This document shows positions 1 to 13,700 of a DNA stretch of 64,000 nucleotides, piece after piece. Each line of letters starts with the position of its first letter. Positions within the stretch are counted from its first letter, which is position 1. The notes beneath the pieces were generated by a model, which was not told the DNA's origin, searched no databases, and saw nothing but the letters and a program-made list of their open reading frames with translations. Location: assembly GCF_008831285.2 (NCBI RefSeq), contig NC_045138.2, positions 20,369,934 through 20,433,933 of the forward strand, written 5' to 3'. Source of the stretch: Nymphaea colorata. Its lineage: Eukaryota; Streptophyta; Magnoliopsida; Nymphaeales; Nymphaeaceae. A program made the position numbers and the translations under genes.

Positions 1-566
1 ATAAGAGGAGCATACAATCACACAACATTATGAATTTGAAAGTCTCACTAATAATAAGAGAAGAAAAAATGAAACATGACCATCAGAAGTTGCATAGAAG
101 GCCTGGATGGGCCAGATACCAAACACGAATACCTGTTGATCCCAGTTACATACTTCTTATATACTAGGAATGAGAAGTTACCTTCATTTACAATAACTGA
201 ATAAAAACAACTAGAGGAAAACGGAAATTCCAAAGATATAACGTCTTAAAAAAATCTTCACACATATTAGCTTATCGAAACTTAAAACCTAATAGTTTAT
301 AGAAACTTGAAGACCTCCCATACCTTTAAAAAACAAAATATGATAAACCCCATAAATTCAATCATAAAGATAAGAAAAAACCACTAATTAGGGCAATGAA
401 TAAGAAAAAATAAGGCTGCTTGCAGAAAACCAATTACTTGGAAACTGCCCAGATCAGGTCATCAAGTTGCATGAATGGCGACAACAGTGATGATGCTTGG
501 ACGATAATGTCTTGCACCTAAACCCAGCCAAGAAAAACATGAAATGAACTCAAATAAACTGTCTAC

Positions 567-3500
567 CTGAATAAGAAGAGGGACAAGATCAGGGTCACTC
601 ATGCTTAGATCGATTCTCTCATCCATCCGCAACTTTCCACCACCATACCCGAAGAGCCTGAATAAAAGCTATTCAGGTGAGAACCTTGAGCAGAACACTT
701 CCATGGCAAGAACACAAGAAAATATGGCTTGCCTTTTGAGCAAATTAGTCAGTATAAACAAAAGTAAACACAGGTTAAAAATTCTTAGACTTCACACCAA
801 GAGGTTCATCATCCAAAAACTACAAGATGACTTAAAACGATTATACAGCAACGGCATAATAAATTTTACTCCTCTCAAAATTATTTATTTACAGGAGTCG
901 CAACATTTTAGGCCTAGATTGCATCTGGTGCTATAATCAACAATCTAGAAGTAATATACATGCTACGGAAAGGAAACAAAATACTTGCATCAGAAAGACA
1001 AGTGAAAGATGATCGAACTTGCCAACAACTGAACTAAACATTTAGCAAATAGGCAAGAGATGACCTGGAAAGTTAAAACCATATCAGTATGACTTCTAGA
1101 CCCTGCTTAAAAGGCTTTCTTTCCACCTTCAGTTGAAATTTACCATTTGCCAAGCAAAAACTGAAGAGTAGGTTAGCAAATGGTAGTTATCTCCCATTAC
1201 CTTAAAGGACTGACAGTAAAAATTCATGGCTGCCAAATTTGCTTTGAAGTCAAATAGAATTTCTCCAATGTATAATAATCTTATTAATTGGTGGAAGCCT
1301 GTATCTCCAGCGACTGTTCACATCTGATAGATATAGAAAAATTCCTCGTTGATATACTCAACAGAAGCAGAACAAAAGCTCAGAGGTTTGGATGACTTCT
1401 GGCCGTTAGCTTGAGAAATGGCCTCTGAAGTTCCAAACATCCTAGCTGAATGGTTGAACGTCCCACTATAAGTATCACCAACCCAAAATTTTGATGATCC
1501 AAGACAAAACTTGATGGAAACACTATAGTGATTTACCACCATTCAGTTCAGACAAGTGATTGAGAGGCAATGTCAAAGAAGAAAATTAAAAAAGCTTTCA
1601 ATGTTAAACCGTTGTAATGGATCCATTAGCCATTTTACTCACCCATTTCCACTATACATTTGTCATGCTTAAACATAGGGTCTTCTCCCTTCTCATACAA
1701 AAGTAATTTAGCATATTCCCTGTTTCTCCCATTCCATATTCAATTGTGTAACCCATATAGAAATGAGAATACAGTTGCATGAAAACAGGCTAAGGAAATT
1801 AAGTATATGTTCTTTCACATTTCAAGATATTTCTTCTTTCCCTTTATATTTTACATTCCTTTAATTTTGTTTTATAAGCATCTTATGACATGACCTATGA
1901 TTAGTGATCAGACAAGAGGTTTACTATCGGAGTGGACATGAGTCACACAAGACATAACGTAAGGACATTTGGATGACCCAGACAATGGACTTCTGACTAT
2001 CAGTAGTGGTAACTTCTTTTCCTTTTCCCCTTTTCAGTTTCAATTGGATGGACCATTAGATCATTTTCCTTTTTTATTACAGCCAATGTTATCCGTGTCG
2101 TACGATACGTATCGTCTGTATCAAGATGAACGATACGGTACGCCATAAATTTGCGATAAGCGTGCGTATCGCATGTATCGTGCGATACGGGCACCGTATC
2201 GTACGATACGGGCACCGTATCGTACGATACGGGCGATACACCCCGTATCGTACGATACGGGAAAAAACATAAAATTCCTTATTTTTTAAAAGTTTAAACA
2301 CTTCTCCCTCCCTCTCTTCTTGTATTTAAAGACTCCAATAGACATAGGAGGGAGAGATTTTGCCTATTTTCATAAAAATTAACCGAGGATTCATCAATTT
2401 GGGAGATATCATCGTTGAATCATGAAAGATTATGACTGTACGTTTGAACTTATAAAATTGTGATGTAATCTAAGTCCTAAAACTCCAAGTCTTAAGACTC
2501 TAAGTCCTAAAATTTTATAAAATTTTCAAGTTTAAAATTGTGGATGCTTATGCCTTATTGTGTTAATTTGAATATTTGATTTCTTATTTTTGAATGTGTT
2601 GTTGATAGCAGTGTTGTACGATACGTACGATACGGGGCTGATACGTACGATACGGGGCTGATACGTACGATACGGGGCTGATACGTACGATACGATATGT
2701 ATCTTTTACAAAATACGATACGATACACGCCCCGTATCGTACGATATGGGTTGATTTCAAAAAATGGGTGCTGGAACCCCCCTTTTCGAGTTTTTTTTTA
2801 AAAACCTGGCCCTTCTTCATTTTTAAACTAGAGATTGTGCTGCCGTGGAGGGAAATTATCGATTTCTATCGTTAAATCATCGATTTTCAAAATAAAATCA
2901 TCGATTAAACCATGGATTTGTGCTTGGGTGGCTGATTCTCGTTGGGAGGAAAGAGGTTTTTTAAAATTGTGAAGATGAAAATGAAGAAGAAGATGGAGAT
3001 GAGGATGAGAAGTTATGAATGAGAGTCGTGAGTGCTTTCATTTTATATGTATTGACATTGAACATTTTCACAATTTCATTATCATCTTGTGATGTAATAC
3101 ATAACATCTAAAACTTGTTTTTTGATGTGGTATCTCATAGACTTATGGACATTATGACTTATAAATCTATGTGTTTTTTGTAAAGAACATATTATTCTTG
3201 TTTTTTTACTGATTTTTTATGAAGTTTTTGAATTTTTTTCCTATTTTTTCTGATTTATTAAAAAAAACGATACGGTTACGATACGTTACGATATTTTATG
3301 ATACAGCGTATCTTAAAGTCAGACCGATACGGCTTACGATACACTTTTTACAACATTGGTTGATAGTATACACATGAATGTTCCTTATGTATGATGATCT
3401 TTTTTATATTTGAATACATTTTTTATTTTTCTTGATTTCTGATTTTTTGTTCATTTTTTTCAGATTTTTAAGGATTTTTGTCTATTTTTTCTGATTTTTA

Positions 3501-5315
3501 AATATTTTTTAAAATTAAAAAATTAATTTTACGATATGTTACGCTACGTTTACGATACGTTACAATACGGCGTATAGGTCGGCCCGACCGATACGCAATA
3601 CGCTACGCCTTTTATAACATTGATTACAGCTGCCACCTCAAAAATACTATGTGAGCAAGCACCAGACAAGGTGTCCTGTGTGCATGCAGCTCACAAGAAA
3701 AAACTTAAAACAGAATGTAACACAAGAAAGGGTGAACACAGAATTCATTGAATCGATATAAAACCACAAACAATAAGGACCAATCAAAAAGCTTTCCTTG
3801 ACAAGAGGACTTAATCCTTTTGATTCAAGGACCCAGGTAACTTAAACTAATTAAGGAAATGAACCACGTCATGCACAGAAAAAGACAACGATCAATACAA
3901 AGCTGGATGGGAAAAATAAAAAAAACTGACTTAGTATATTATCCAAAAAGGAAAAAGGAACTGGAAGCCTGAATGTGACAGCCTATCATTGCTCTACTCT
4001 TTACTAAGTACAAAGAAGAAATCCTGATACAAAAGACGAGGAATTAACAAATAACAACCACCCAAGAAGGGAAAAAGAGGTACTCAAAAGAATTGTGTTG
4101 TTTCAATAATGGTGAACAGATATCTTTAGCAATGAGACTTTAACCATAGAAGAGGAAAATGTGCAGTACTTGTCCACAGCTGTGAAGGGCGAAATATCTT
4201 CATCTTTTGCACTAGTACGAAGTCGTTCTCTCACATCACCATAACCGATAACTGACAAAGAAAGACTCATATACTGCAATTGGTTTAATGCCATTCGCAT
4301 ATCCCCATTAACTCTTTCACCAAGCTCTTCTAAAGCGATCTACACAAACATGAATGGCTCATATCAGTCCAGCTGGTTAGGAACATCAATTTGGTTTCAG
4401 CCCAAAAGGCATGATGCACTTAACATATACAAATTGGAAGAAAACAATGTATTTGAGTTCTGAATAATGGGTATAGTTAAATAAAGGCATGGACCAACAC
4501 ATCAAAGAAAAGTTCACTCTCTTTCCATCAACTTACATGAAGCTGCAAAAGAAAATCCACCATGGGCAAATCATCTCAGCTACTTCAAGGATATTTATCT
4601 AATGGAGCTAGGCCCCAAGACATGGAATTTAAACCTGAGACTATTCAGTTATAGAATTGCAACCTAGACATCCAGCCATCCCATTTTATTTCACCAATCA
4701 TGGGCTCTGACTCTAAGAGCCATAAGCATCAAAAAGAAAAGCTAGAAAGCAGAAACTAAAACCTGGTCAACTTGTAGCCCTTCTGCAGCAGCAACTTGTG
4801 ACAGCCTCTTTGCCATCTGCGGTTTGAATATATGTTAGAAATCAAACAATTCAAAGGCATGAACAAGCAAGGGAACCAAAAAGACAATACCAGCAATGTG
4901 CTAAAGGTCAACTGGTAATCTCTTAAGTTAACTTCTCCTACCTAAAAACCCACTCTAAAATTTCAAATTATCTATCTACTGAAAAAAGGAAAACAAAATC
5001 TTCAACATATTCACAAAGTGAGTGAATCTTTCTTCAGGATACACACAACCACATACACACGTACCGCCCTATCACATGGATCCAAAAAAATGAGGAAAGA
5101 AAACCCACATCAAAACAGAGGAAGAAGAGAAAAAAAAATTCTGAAAGAGTATACAAAGGAAAAAGAAAAGGATGAAGAAAAGAAAAGTTGTTGAAGAAAA
5201 ATTCTGGGCTCAAATGCCTTGCAAGCCTAGGCACTATATGTCACATGGGTGTAGGGTGCAGTGCGGGTGCGGACGCAGATTTTCAAAAAATCCAAGTGTG
5301 AGTGCAGCGAGGATG

Positions 5316-5405
<90 letters not shown>

Positions 5406-8400
5406 TGTTTGTGTGTATATCTAAATATATCATTTGTTATATAGCTATTTAACTGAATAGTAGCCTTATTTCTTTATAGTTACCATTATCACAAATTTCG
5501 TTTTGGGTATAAAACAATGAGGTTTTTCTTGGGTAGAATATGGCAAAGTTGAAATCTCAGAAAATCTCAGCAAGTTTTAAAAAAGTTAAAAACTAAAATA
5601 AAATGTGAAAATTTTGAAAATAAAAATATGGTAAATTAAAAAATATGAAAAATACAAAAAAAAAATTCCCATTTTTTTCATTTTGGCATTTTTTCAGAAA
5701 AGCACTTTTTTTCGTTTTTTTTCAGCTGACTTATTTTTAACATTTTTTTGTGTTTGTTCAAATAAAACGTGTTTTATATGACAATGATATTTACAAATAA
5801 ACTTTTTGCATCAGAGCTAGTTTGAGCATTTAAAATGGTCAGTTTGGGCCCTATTTAGCTAACCACACTTTACATTTTGTGTCATAGAAGCACCAGCACC
5901 AGCATCAGCATTGACATGGGTACGACACGAGTGCAGTAGCCGTTTAGGAAAACCCATGTGGCATATGCACTATACCATATGGTGGGGGTACAGGTATAGG
6001 GCGACACTTTTAAGAAGAACTTGAGTGCAAATGCGGCCATATGTGTGTGTGTGTGTGTATAGAAAAGTCATAAGGCACTTTTATAATAAGATTCTTACTG
6101 TAAAAAAAGAAAGTTTTAAAGCAAGATGGTAAATTAGAAAGTAATGGGTCTCTTTTTGGAGATACTAATTGACAGAGGATAGTTGGATTCAACTCCTATT
6201 GGGATCCATTAGTCCTTTATTTATTTTATTCTATTTGGTTATTTCGTTGGACCCAGATCCATTAATCGATTGAATTGCTCATTTATTTTAGAGAACCTAT
6301 TTAAGGGTCACATTCACTTCTTTTAATATTCATTGATTGAGATTAATAAAAAAATTTAGCCCTGATTTCAGTTTTCCTTTGCTTTCTTTGTTCGTTCTTT
6401 CCGTTCATTGTGTTCATTCTTCATTGGATCTACTTTTGCTGCATTCCTCCACATGGATTAGAGGGAGAAATTCTAATCACTGCATCAGCAATGAAAAAAG
6501 GCTTAAAACAGAAAAAAGAAATTATACAACCCTAATCATTTTAGCAACCACGTATAGATGAACAGCGCACATATGTTTCTTCTTCTTCTTTCTTCCTCCT
6601 CCCTCCTCTTTTCTTTGCCTCCTCTTTCTTCTTTTTCTTCTTCTGTTTGTTTGGGTGGGTGCCACACCAAATGAACACTGGCACCCAAAGTGCCACATCG
6701 ATGTTACATAAACTAGGTACCTAAGTCACATGGACATGGGTACAGTTCGGGTACGGTATGGAGATATGGGTATGGACATGGCAACTTTAGAAAATATGGA
6801 ATGGGGGTATGGCAAGATATATATATATATATATGTAGACATGCAAAATAACACAAAAAGTCAAAATAAAAGCAACATTTAGAGAAAACAAGTAATATAA
6901 ATAAAAACATTACATGCTAATGAACAACAACTCTAAAAATAAAATGAAAACTGAGTTGGAAAAAAATTAAATCAAACAAAATTAAGTATTTTGAATTATT
7001 TTTGATGTAAAAAGTACTCAGGTGTGTCCAAGTACCCACTTTGGATATGAGTACATGTATGCGATATGGGTACGTGGACCTTAATGAAGTACCCATGTGA
7101 CTGAGCTAGGCACCATAGGTGATAGATTTGGCATTTTAAAATGTCCAGTCACCTATGAATAACTAGACTAGTCAATCAGCCAAGCCTAGAGATACATGCA
7201 AGCCTGGGCACTAGGCTCGTTTATAATGTAAGGCATGTGAGAACAGTGAATGCATTTGTGAAGTAAACATATAAGACCTGTAAGCTATTACCAATTTGTT
7301 TGGTTTTCAAAATTTGCCATAAATAATTTGTTTACAACTTTACATGCAATTTAGAATTTGTAACTCTATACAGTAAAAATAGTACATAACCACCTCATTA
7401 TCAACTTGCTAACTATAAGTATTAAAAACTCTATAATGCTATGCTCAAATTTCTTTACATATAATTAAAATTAGTTTACCATGTCAGGAAACGCAAACAA
7501 AACACAAGTTGTACACTTCAAAACCAATTCCCTAAGAAACAAGTTCTCAATGATCAGGTAGGGTTTTGGCCTAAGTCACACAGCTATGAGTGTGGTTCAA
7601 GTATGGGTACGGACACAACAACTTTAGAAATGTGGGTATGGGGGTACAGCAGGATATACATAAGTATATGTGCAAAATAATACCAAAAAAAATCAAAATG
7701 AAATCAAGATTAAATAAACAAGTGATTTTAAATAAAAATGTTACATGTTAATAAACAATAACTATAAAAACAGAATAAAAACCGAGTAAGAAAAAATTAA
7801 GCACTTTTGGATCGATTTCATCTAGAAAGTACCCAAGTGTTGTCAAGTACCCACTTGGGGTACGGCACAGCAACACGGGTCTGTGGACCTCCATGTGACT
7901 TAAGTTTTGGCAGACCTGATGTCAACTCTTATATCTGAGAAATTTGTAGTTTTGTATACTTCAATAAGGTCCCTGTACCCATCTCGCCATACCAACACAG
8001 CAAAACAGATACTTGGACATGCCTGGGTATTTTTTGGATCAAAACTGATACAAATTCCTTAGTTTTACTTGATTTAGCTTGTTTCTAACTTGGTTTTTAT
8101 TCTGTTTTTGCATGTTGTTGGCCATCATATGTATATATCCTGCCATACCCATGCACCCACATTTTCTGAAATTGCTCTGCATGTATATTTATATTTATAT
8201 TTATATTTATATTTATATCCTGCCATACTCATGTACCCACAATTTCTGAAATTGCTCTGCATGTACCCGTACCCGCATGCCAGGAAGGTACTAGGTAGGC
8301 ATCTAAAAACATTTAATTCCAGCAAGGTCAAGCATTTTCTGGAATATGCACTCAATGGAGGAGGCCGGCAATAAGTAGCAATAAAGGACGCAGTTCTGCC

Positions 8401-10659
8401 AAAGATATGTTTCCAATGAAAGACTAGAAAGAAACAGAAGCAAAGAGTTTCTACAGTGATGCGAACGTAAGAGCACACCTGCTGCTTTGTAGGCTTTCGA
8501 AAGTTAAGAGGCAGACAGTAATTGATGAGGCTTTTCAGTTTTTGGCTATAGCGGTCATTACAAATACAAATAATTGGAATCTTTGCAATCTTTATACTAG
8601 CAATGAGATCAGCAACACCACCTCTATCTCCAGCAGACATTCCATCCACCTCATCCATTATCAGAACAGACTTAGTTTTCTTTGTCCTGTAAGTAGAAGA
8701 AACAATCAAACGCCAAAAATAGGGAAAAGCAGATCTTTGAAACAGAAATCCTGACTTTAAAAAACCAAACCTGCCAACATTAACAGAAAGGGAAGCATTA
8801 TTGACAAGTTCTTTTACTGAATTTGATGTGCTTCCACCAATGCCTTTAGTAATTTTACTGTCAGCCTTTCCACGGCTATCGCTAGCATTCACCTAGAGAA
8901 TAACATCAAACTGAGAACCAAGTTAAGGACAGGAAAAACGATCAATAAAAAAAGGGTTACCTCAACAGCCTCAAATCCAAGCATCTGGCTAACCAGCTTT
9001 GCAGTAGTACTCTTCCCAATACCAGGTGACCCACTCAGCAACACAGCCTTCTTAGATGCACCGTCATTCTGCTTTTTCCCCTTGCTCTTATGGCCAGAAT
9101 GTAGATGTTGCTCATCCCAGTGCAACAACCAATCATGCAATTGTTTGATCTAAAAAGTAACAATGAAGAGAGGCTTTGAGTATTATGACCAGGAATAAAA
9201 AGGAAAAACTCGAACAAAAAGGTGAAAATAAGAACTATTAGATTGCAATGAGCCAAATGACAAGACCAGATAGGACAAGCAAATTCCATACAATTGACTG
9301 ATTGCCAATGATATCATTCGGAACTTTAGGCCGATACTTTTCTGTCCACGGCAATGCATGTTTCACTAAAGTCTGAAGCTTTCCTTTACCAGGAGAGGAA
9401 CTTGACTTTTCAGTAACCTTTTCAAGCCTTTTTCCTGGGGATGGCATTCCTGTGGGAGAAGAACAGCAATCAAGAAAACAGATAACTGAAAGACGCAAAC
9501 TTTTAAGTAAAATACAAGCACAAAAAACATCAAGCAAAAAATATACCATTCTCACCTTCAGTAGAAGAGCAAGAAACAAAATACATTGAACAAACATAAC
9601 AGGATCATAAACTATAGAAACTTACCATCAGGGGACAACAAAATGCAGACATTATCCTTTGAAAAAAATGAAGATACAAAAGATAAGTGAAAAGACAGTC
9701 CCCACTACTACATAGGCTGCAAAAGAGTGAGTTTTACTGGATATGCAATCCGACCAACTGAGTTTGAAGGCAGAAATGGATTACAAAATAAATCCAGTCA
9801 TAAAATTGATTTGCATATTGGTTAACATATTTTGATTCATCTAGATTCAGATGTCAGATTCGCAGTAAAAAGATCCAATTGGAGTGACCATTTGACAATT
9901 GATATGAGTTTTGGAGTCAGATATACCTTCAAATCTGAAGGAATCTTAATACACATTTAAATCGGTCATTATGTAAAAAATAAAAATCAACTACACCATG
10001 AGTAGTTGATTTGAAACACAATTATTTTTCTTTCTTTGTTTCAGAGTTAATCTAAGATGCAACTTTATTTGAAAATATGTCAAATACAATATAGAAAAGC
10101 AACATAGGTTCTCTGTCCAAATTAACTCTTGTATACTTCATTAATAAACATTTCATAGAATAATAACGTGCAGAAGTTTAACAGACATCCAAAGTTAAAT
10201 GTTAGACTTGGTAACTGAACAGGCAATATCAAGAGATTGCTAATAGACATAAGTAATAAGAAGTTGCACTAAAAGAGAGACCTATTTACAAAGAAGTTGA
10301 GCCCAAAGGACTTGAGGATATAATATCTAATGAAAATAGTTTTAAAATGTGTACATAAAATTGTGTCAGTTGTTCCAGGACACTGCCAATATTGTTCCAA
10401 TACTTATTTGACAGTTATAAAACTGAGTTTGGAATTTATTGGTTTGTCATTTATAAATCATTAATAATTTCCTTTTATACGTGACTTTTAGCCTAGGCTA
10501 CATCCAGACGCCCTTGAATCAGATTTCAATCTAAGGATCTCAGATCCAAGGGCAGCTCTAAGGCATGCTTGCTGGTCCCCCTCTCTCTAACCCCCGGACT
10601 CATGGCTAAGGGTTTTGTCTTTCCCAAATCCATGGCTGCCGCAGCCAAGGGTTTTGTTA

Positions 10660-10704
<45 letters not shown>

Positions 10705-13700
10705 AAACCCTCAGCCACCATAGCTGAGGGTTTTGCCTTTTTTTCAAACCCTTAGCCATGGTGGCTGATGGTTTTTCCTCTCCCTTTGGCCACCATGCCT
10801 GAGGATTTTGTCTTTCTCTCGAACCCTCCATCGTGGCTACTAAGGGCTCTCTCTCTCTCTCTCATTCGGACGGGCCTTTATTACAATGGCCGGACGGTCC
10901 CACCACAGTTGCCCTCACGGATCTGACATCCACACATGAAGTCTGACCCCCTCCCCACTCTATTACGATGGTCGGAGTGATCCTGCAACAGCTTCCCTCA
11001 CAAGTACTATTGACCTAATCATATGGGTGCTTTAAAATGCACCCAGCACCTAAGTCAATCCGAGGCAGGACACACAGGTGTGGCTACACTATGCACTTGA
11101 GTTGCACCTGCTTTCTCTTTTTTTTTCTCCCTTTTTCCTTTTTTTCTCACCCTTTTTTTGTTTCCCTCCTATTTTTCCCTTCTCTCTCTCTCTCTCTCTC
11201 TCTGCCCCTCTCTCTAAATAGAAGGACAACAAAAGGACCAGCAGTCAGTGATCCTTTTTAAAGGACAACCAGACTGTCTATATTCTTAAAAAAAAAGACT
11301 TTATTTTATGCAACTATAAATTTTAAAAATAAATTACATTCTATTTCCATGTGCCCTTAAAATGCACACAGCACCCACACTCAATTTAAAATGCACACAG
11401 CACCCACACTCAATTTAAAATGCACTCACCAAGCAAAATGACCTTTGAAAAAGAATTATTTTCATAAGAAAAATATAAACATATAAAACTAATATACATA
11501 TAGAGCCACACATGACACACACACCCCCAAATTTTATGAAACGTGCTGCACTGGCATCCCCACATCCGCACTGACACCAGCACCCCGCACCTATGTGACA
11601 TAGTATTGGTCTTAGTTGCTCACAAAAAGAAGAGCTTTTATGGTTTAGAAAGCAAATTCCAAAATTCCAAGATGCATTATGTTAAAGAGAAGACTGCTAG
11701 AACTGGAAGCACAAGAATACCAAAAAGTTCATAGTGGATTCACAATATTCATACACATGAGGAACCAAATGGGCCAGAAGAGTGTAATATAAGTTCAAGA
11801 CAAAATAAAAATTTTCCATTCACAAACAAATTGTAAAGCGATAACCAAAATGAAAAGACAAGCCCATAAGTGAACACCCAAAGGGCCAAAAGCAAGACCT
11901 CTTTCAGACGATCTTTTTTGTGAATAATATGAATAACAAAGAGTAACACACCATTTTCAACATCTTTCCTCTTACTAGCGATACTTGACAAACAGAGTAC
12001 TAGAAAGCCATAGGTCAAGCTTCTGGTCTGCCGAGTTGTGTAATTGAAACATTCGTATCCTTTAAAGGCAAGGCATGAATAAACTGACCACCAAGGGCAA
12101 GGATCCTCATGCAAAAATTAGATGCTTGTACATGTTAAAAGATGAGTTAAATTTGACAGCTGAACCTTCTTATGGATGAGCTGCTTGATACCTCAAAATT
12201 TCCATTTAAAGCATGAAACAATGTCTGTAAGGAATGTTTATGAAATCAAGCTAAAATCTCAAAATGTTATGTGCATACCCTTTTGTTCAACTTTTACAGG
12301 AGAACTAACACTGCTTGGCTTCGCCTGGGAACTATCAGTTGCCTTCCTTTTTGAATTTCCATCAGGAGAAGCTTTTGGGGGCTTAGACTTGCGGATCATA
12401 TCAAACAGCCCATCTTCTGATAAAAAATTTACACTGAAACAAGAAATAATATGTTAATTATGCTTAACAACATCTACGCAAGCATCACATAGAATCACAT
12501 AATTAAAAAAAATGGGGAAAAGATATGTGTGTGCATGTGCTTGTGTTTAAAGATGGGACAAACTGATAAAGAATAACAACCCAAGTTCTTTCGCTTTAGA
12601 AGATTTTACGCCTCCAATATCCTCATCAGCTAAAAGATAAGACTGCAAACAGTCGCATCATCCAAGAATGAGCATAAACAAGTTAAGACTTCCAAACCAG
12701 AATCCACAAGGAACTAGGAAAGGATAAGCAAATACAACAAGAGAAGCTTCTAAGAGAAGAGACCGTCTTTTTGCTGACTGAACCAGTAACACGACCACCA
12801 TGACGCTTGATCAAATCTTCAGCTTCCTCCCTCTCCAAGCTGTAACAAGCGGACCAATTCAAGATTGTGAACTCCAGAATTCCCCAAAAACTTCGAACAT
12901 ATAGTAGATATACCTGTCAAGTGTTCCACTGATCACAAACGTTAGGCCCGCTAAACAATTAGGAGCACCATCTGGCACTTCCTGCAAAAGACAAAGGGCA
13001 CACTCACATTAAGGAAACGGAAAGCCGTTAAACAACAGAGACCACCAATATCATGTGCTAGTCAAAATGTTCACCTTCTCCCCTTTATGTGGAGGATCTT
13101 TTCTCTCTCCAAACATAAACCCTCCTCTGCCACCTCCTCTTCCTCTACCACGACCGGCTGCAGAGCCCCCGGCTCCTCTACCACCACCACCACCCCTTCC
13201 AGCAGGTTTAATGGGTGCTGCAGATGGAGTCTTTTCATCTTCTTCTTCATCACTGTCCACTGACTTCGATACGACCGCTTTGCCTGAACCGCTCTTCAAC
13301 CTCTTAGCGTCCTTCTTAGGTGTGACTTCGACCACTTTCTTCTTAGCACTCGGCACTACAAAGTCCTCATCATCGTCGTCACGACCTTTATGTATCTTCT
13401 TTCCCACAGGTGTTCTGGTATCTTCAGCCTCTTCCTCAACTTCAGTGCTCTTCTGTGCCTTTCTTTTTGCAGAGTTCTTCTCAGGTTTAATATCTTCTTC
13501 CGGTTTCTGCTTCTCCCCTGCTCCTAGCCCGGCAGCAGACGCAAAGTATTTGCTAGTTTTCCTTCTACCCGAGCTTGGTTCGTCCACTGGAATCTGATCC
13601 TTGCAAAGAAGCAAAGAATGCATCAACCACTCATGATTCTTGACCCGATACAATCATGAAATGCAAAAAGAAACAGAACTATCAAAACAATACATGGTAG

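Larger units (their letters stand above)
2084..3622. mobile_element. Outer hAT-like non-autonomous element (8-bp TSD ATTACAGC)
   Basis: A 1539-bp insertion in RFC1 intron 13. It is flanked by perfect 8-bp direct repeats ATTACAGC at 2076-2083 and 3623-3630. The ends are inverted: the left begins CAATGTTATCCGTGTCGTACG and the right end, read on the other strand, begins CAATGTTATAAAAGGCG. The outer 170-200 bp on both sides are packed with CGATACG/CGTATCG words, like the subterminal repeats bound by hAT transposases. There is no transposase frame. A second element is nested inside. An 8-bp target duplication is typical of hAT; assignment to that superfamily is inference. Confidence 0.8.

Noticed and set aside
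1-566. Search for the next RFC1 exon (ENYLNYRP-like)
   Set aside because: Not found on the minus strand, so this stretch is treated as intron and the gene continues beyond base 1.
5172-5452. Frames with long Ile-Tyr repeats (also at 26045, 33939, 54282)
   Set aside because: Translation of AT microsatellites. No gene structure.
8125-8892. A 255-codon minus-strand open frame
   Set aside because: It is RFC1 exons 10 and 11 read through the intron between them and on into the downstream intron and its simple repeat. The true coding parts are only 8892-8771 and 8686-8479.
13055-13597. 180-codon plus-strand frame rich in Ser and Pro
   Set aside because: It is the antisense shadow of RFC1 exon 3, whose Lys/Glu/Gly-rich coding gives open antisense frames.
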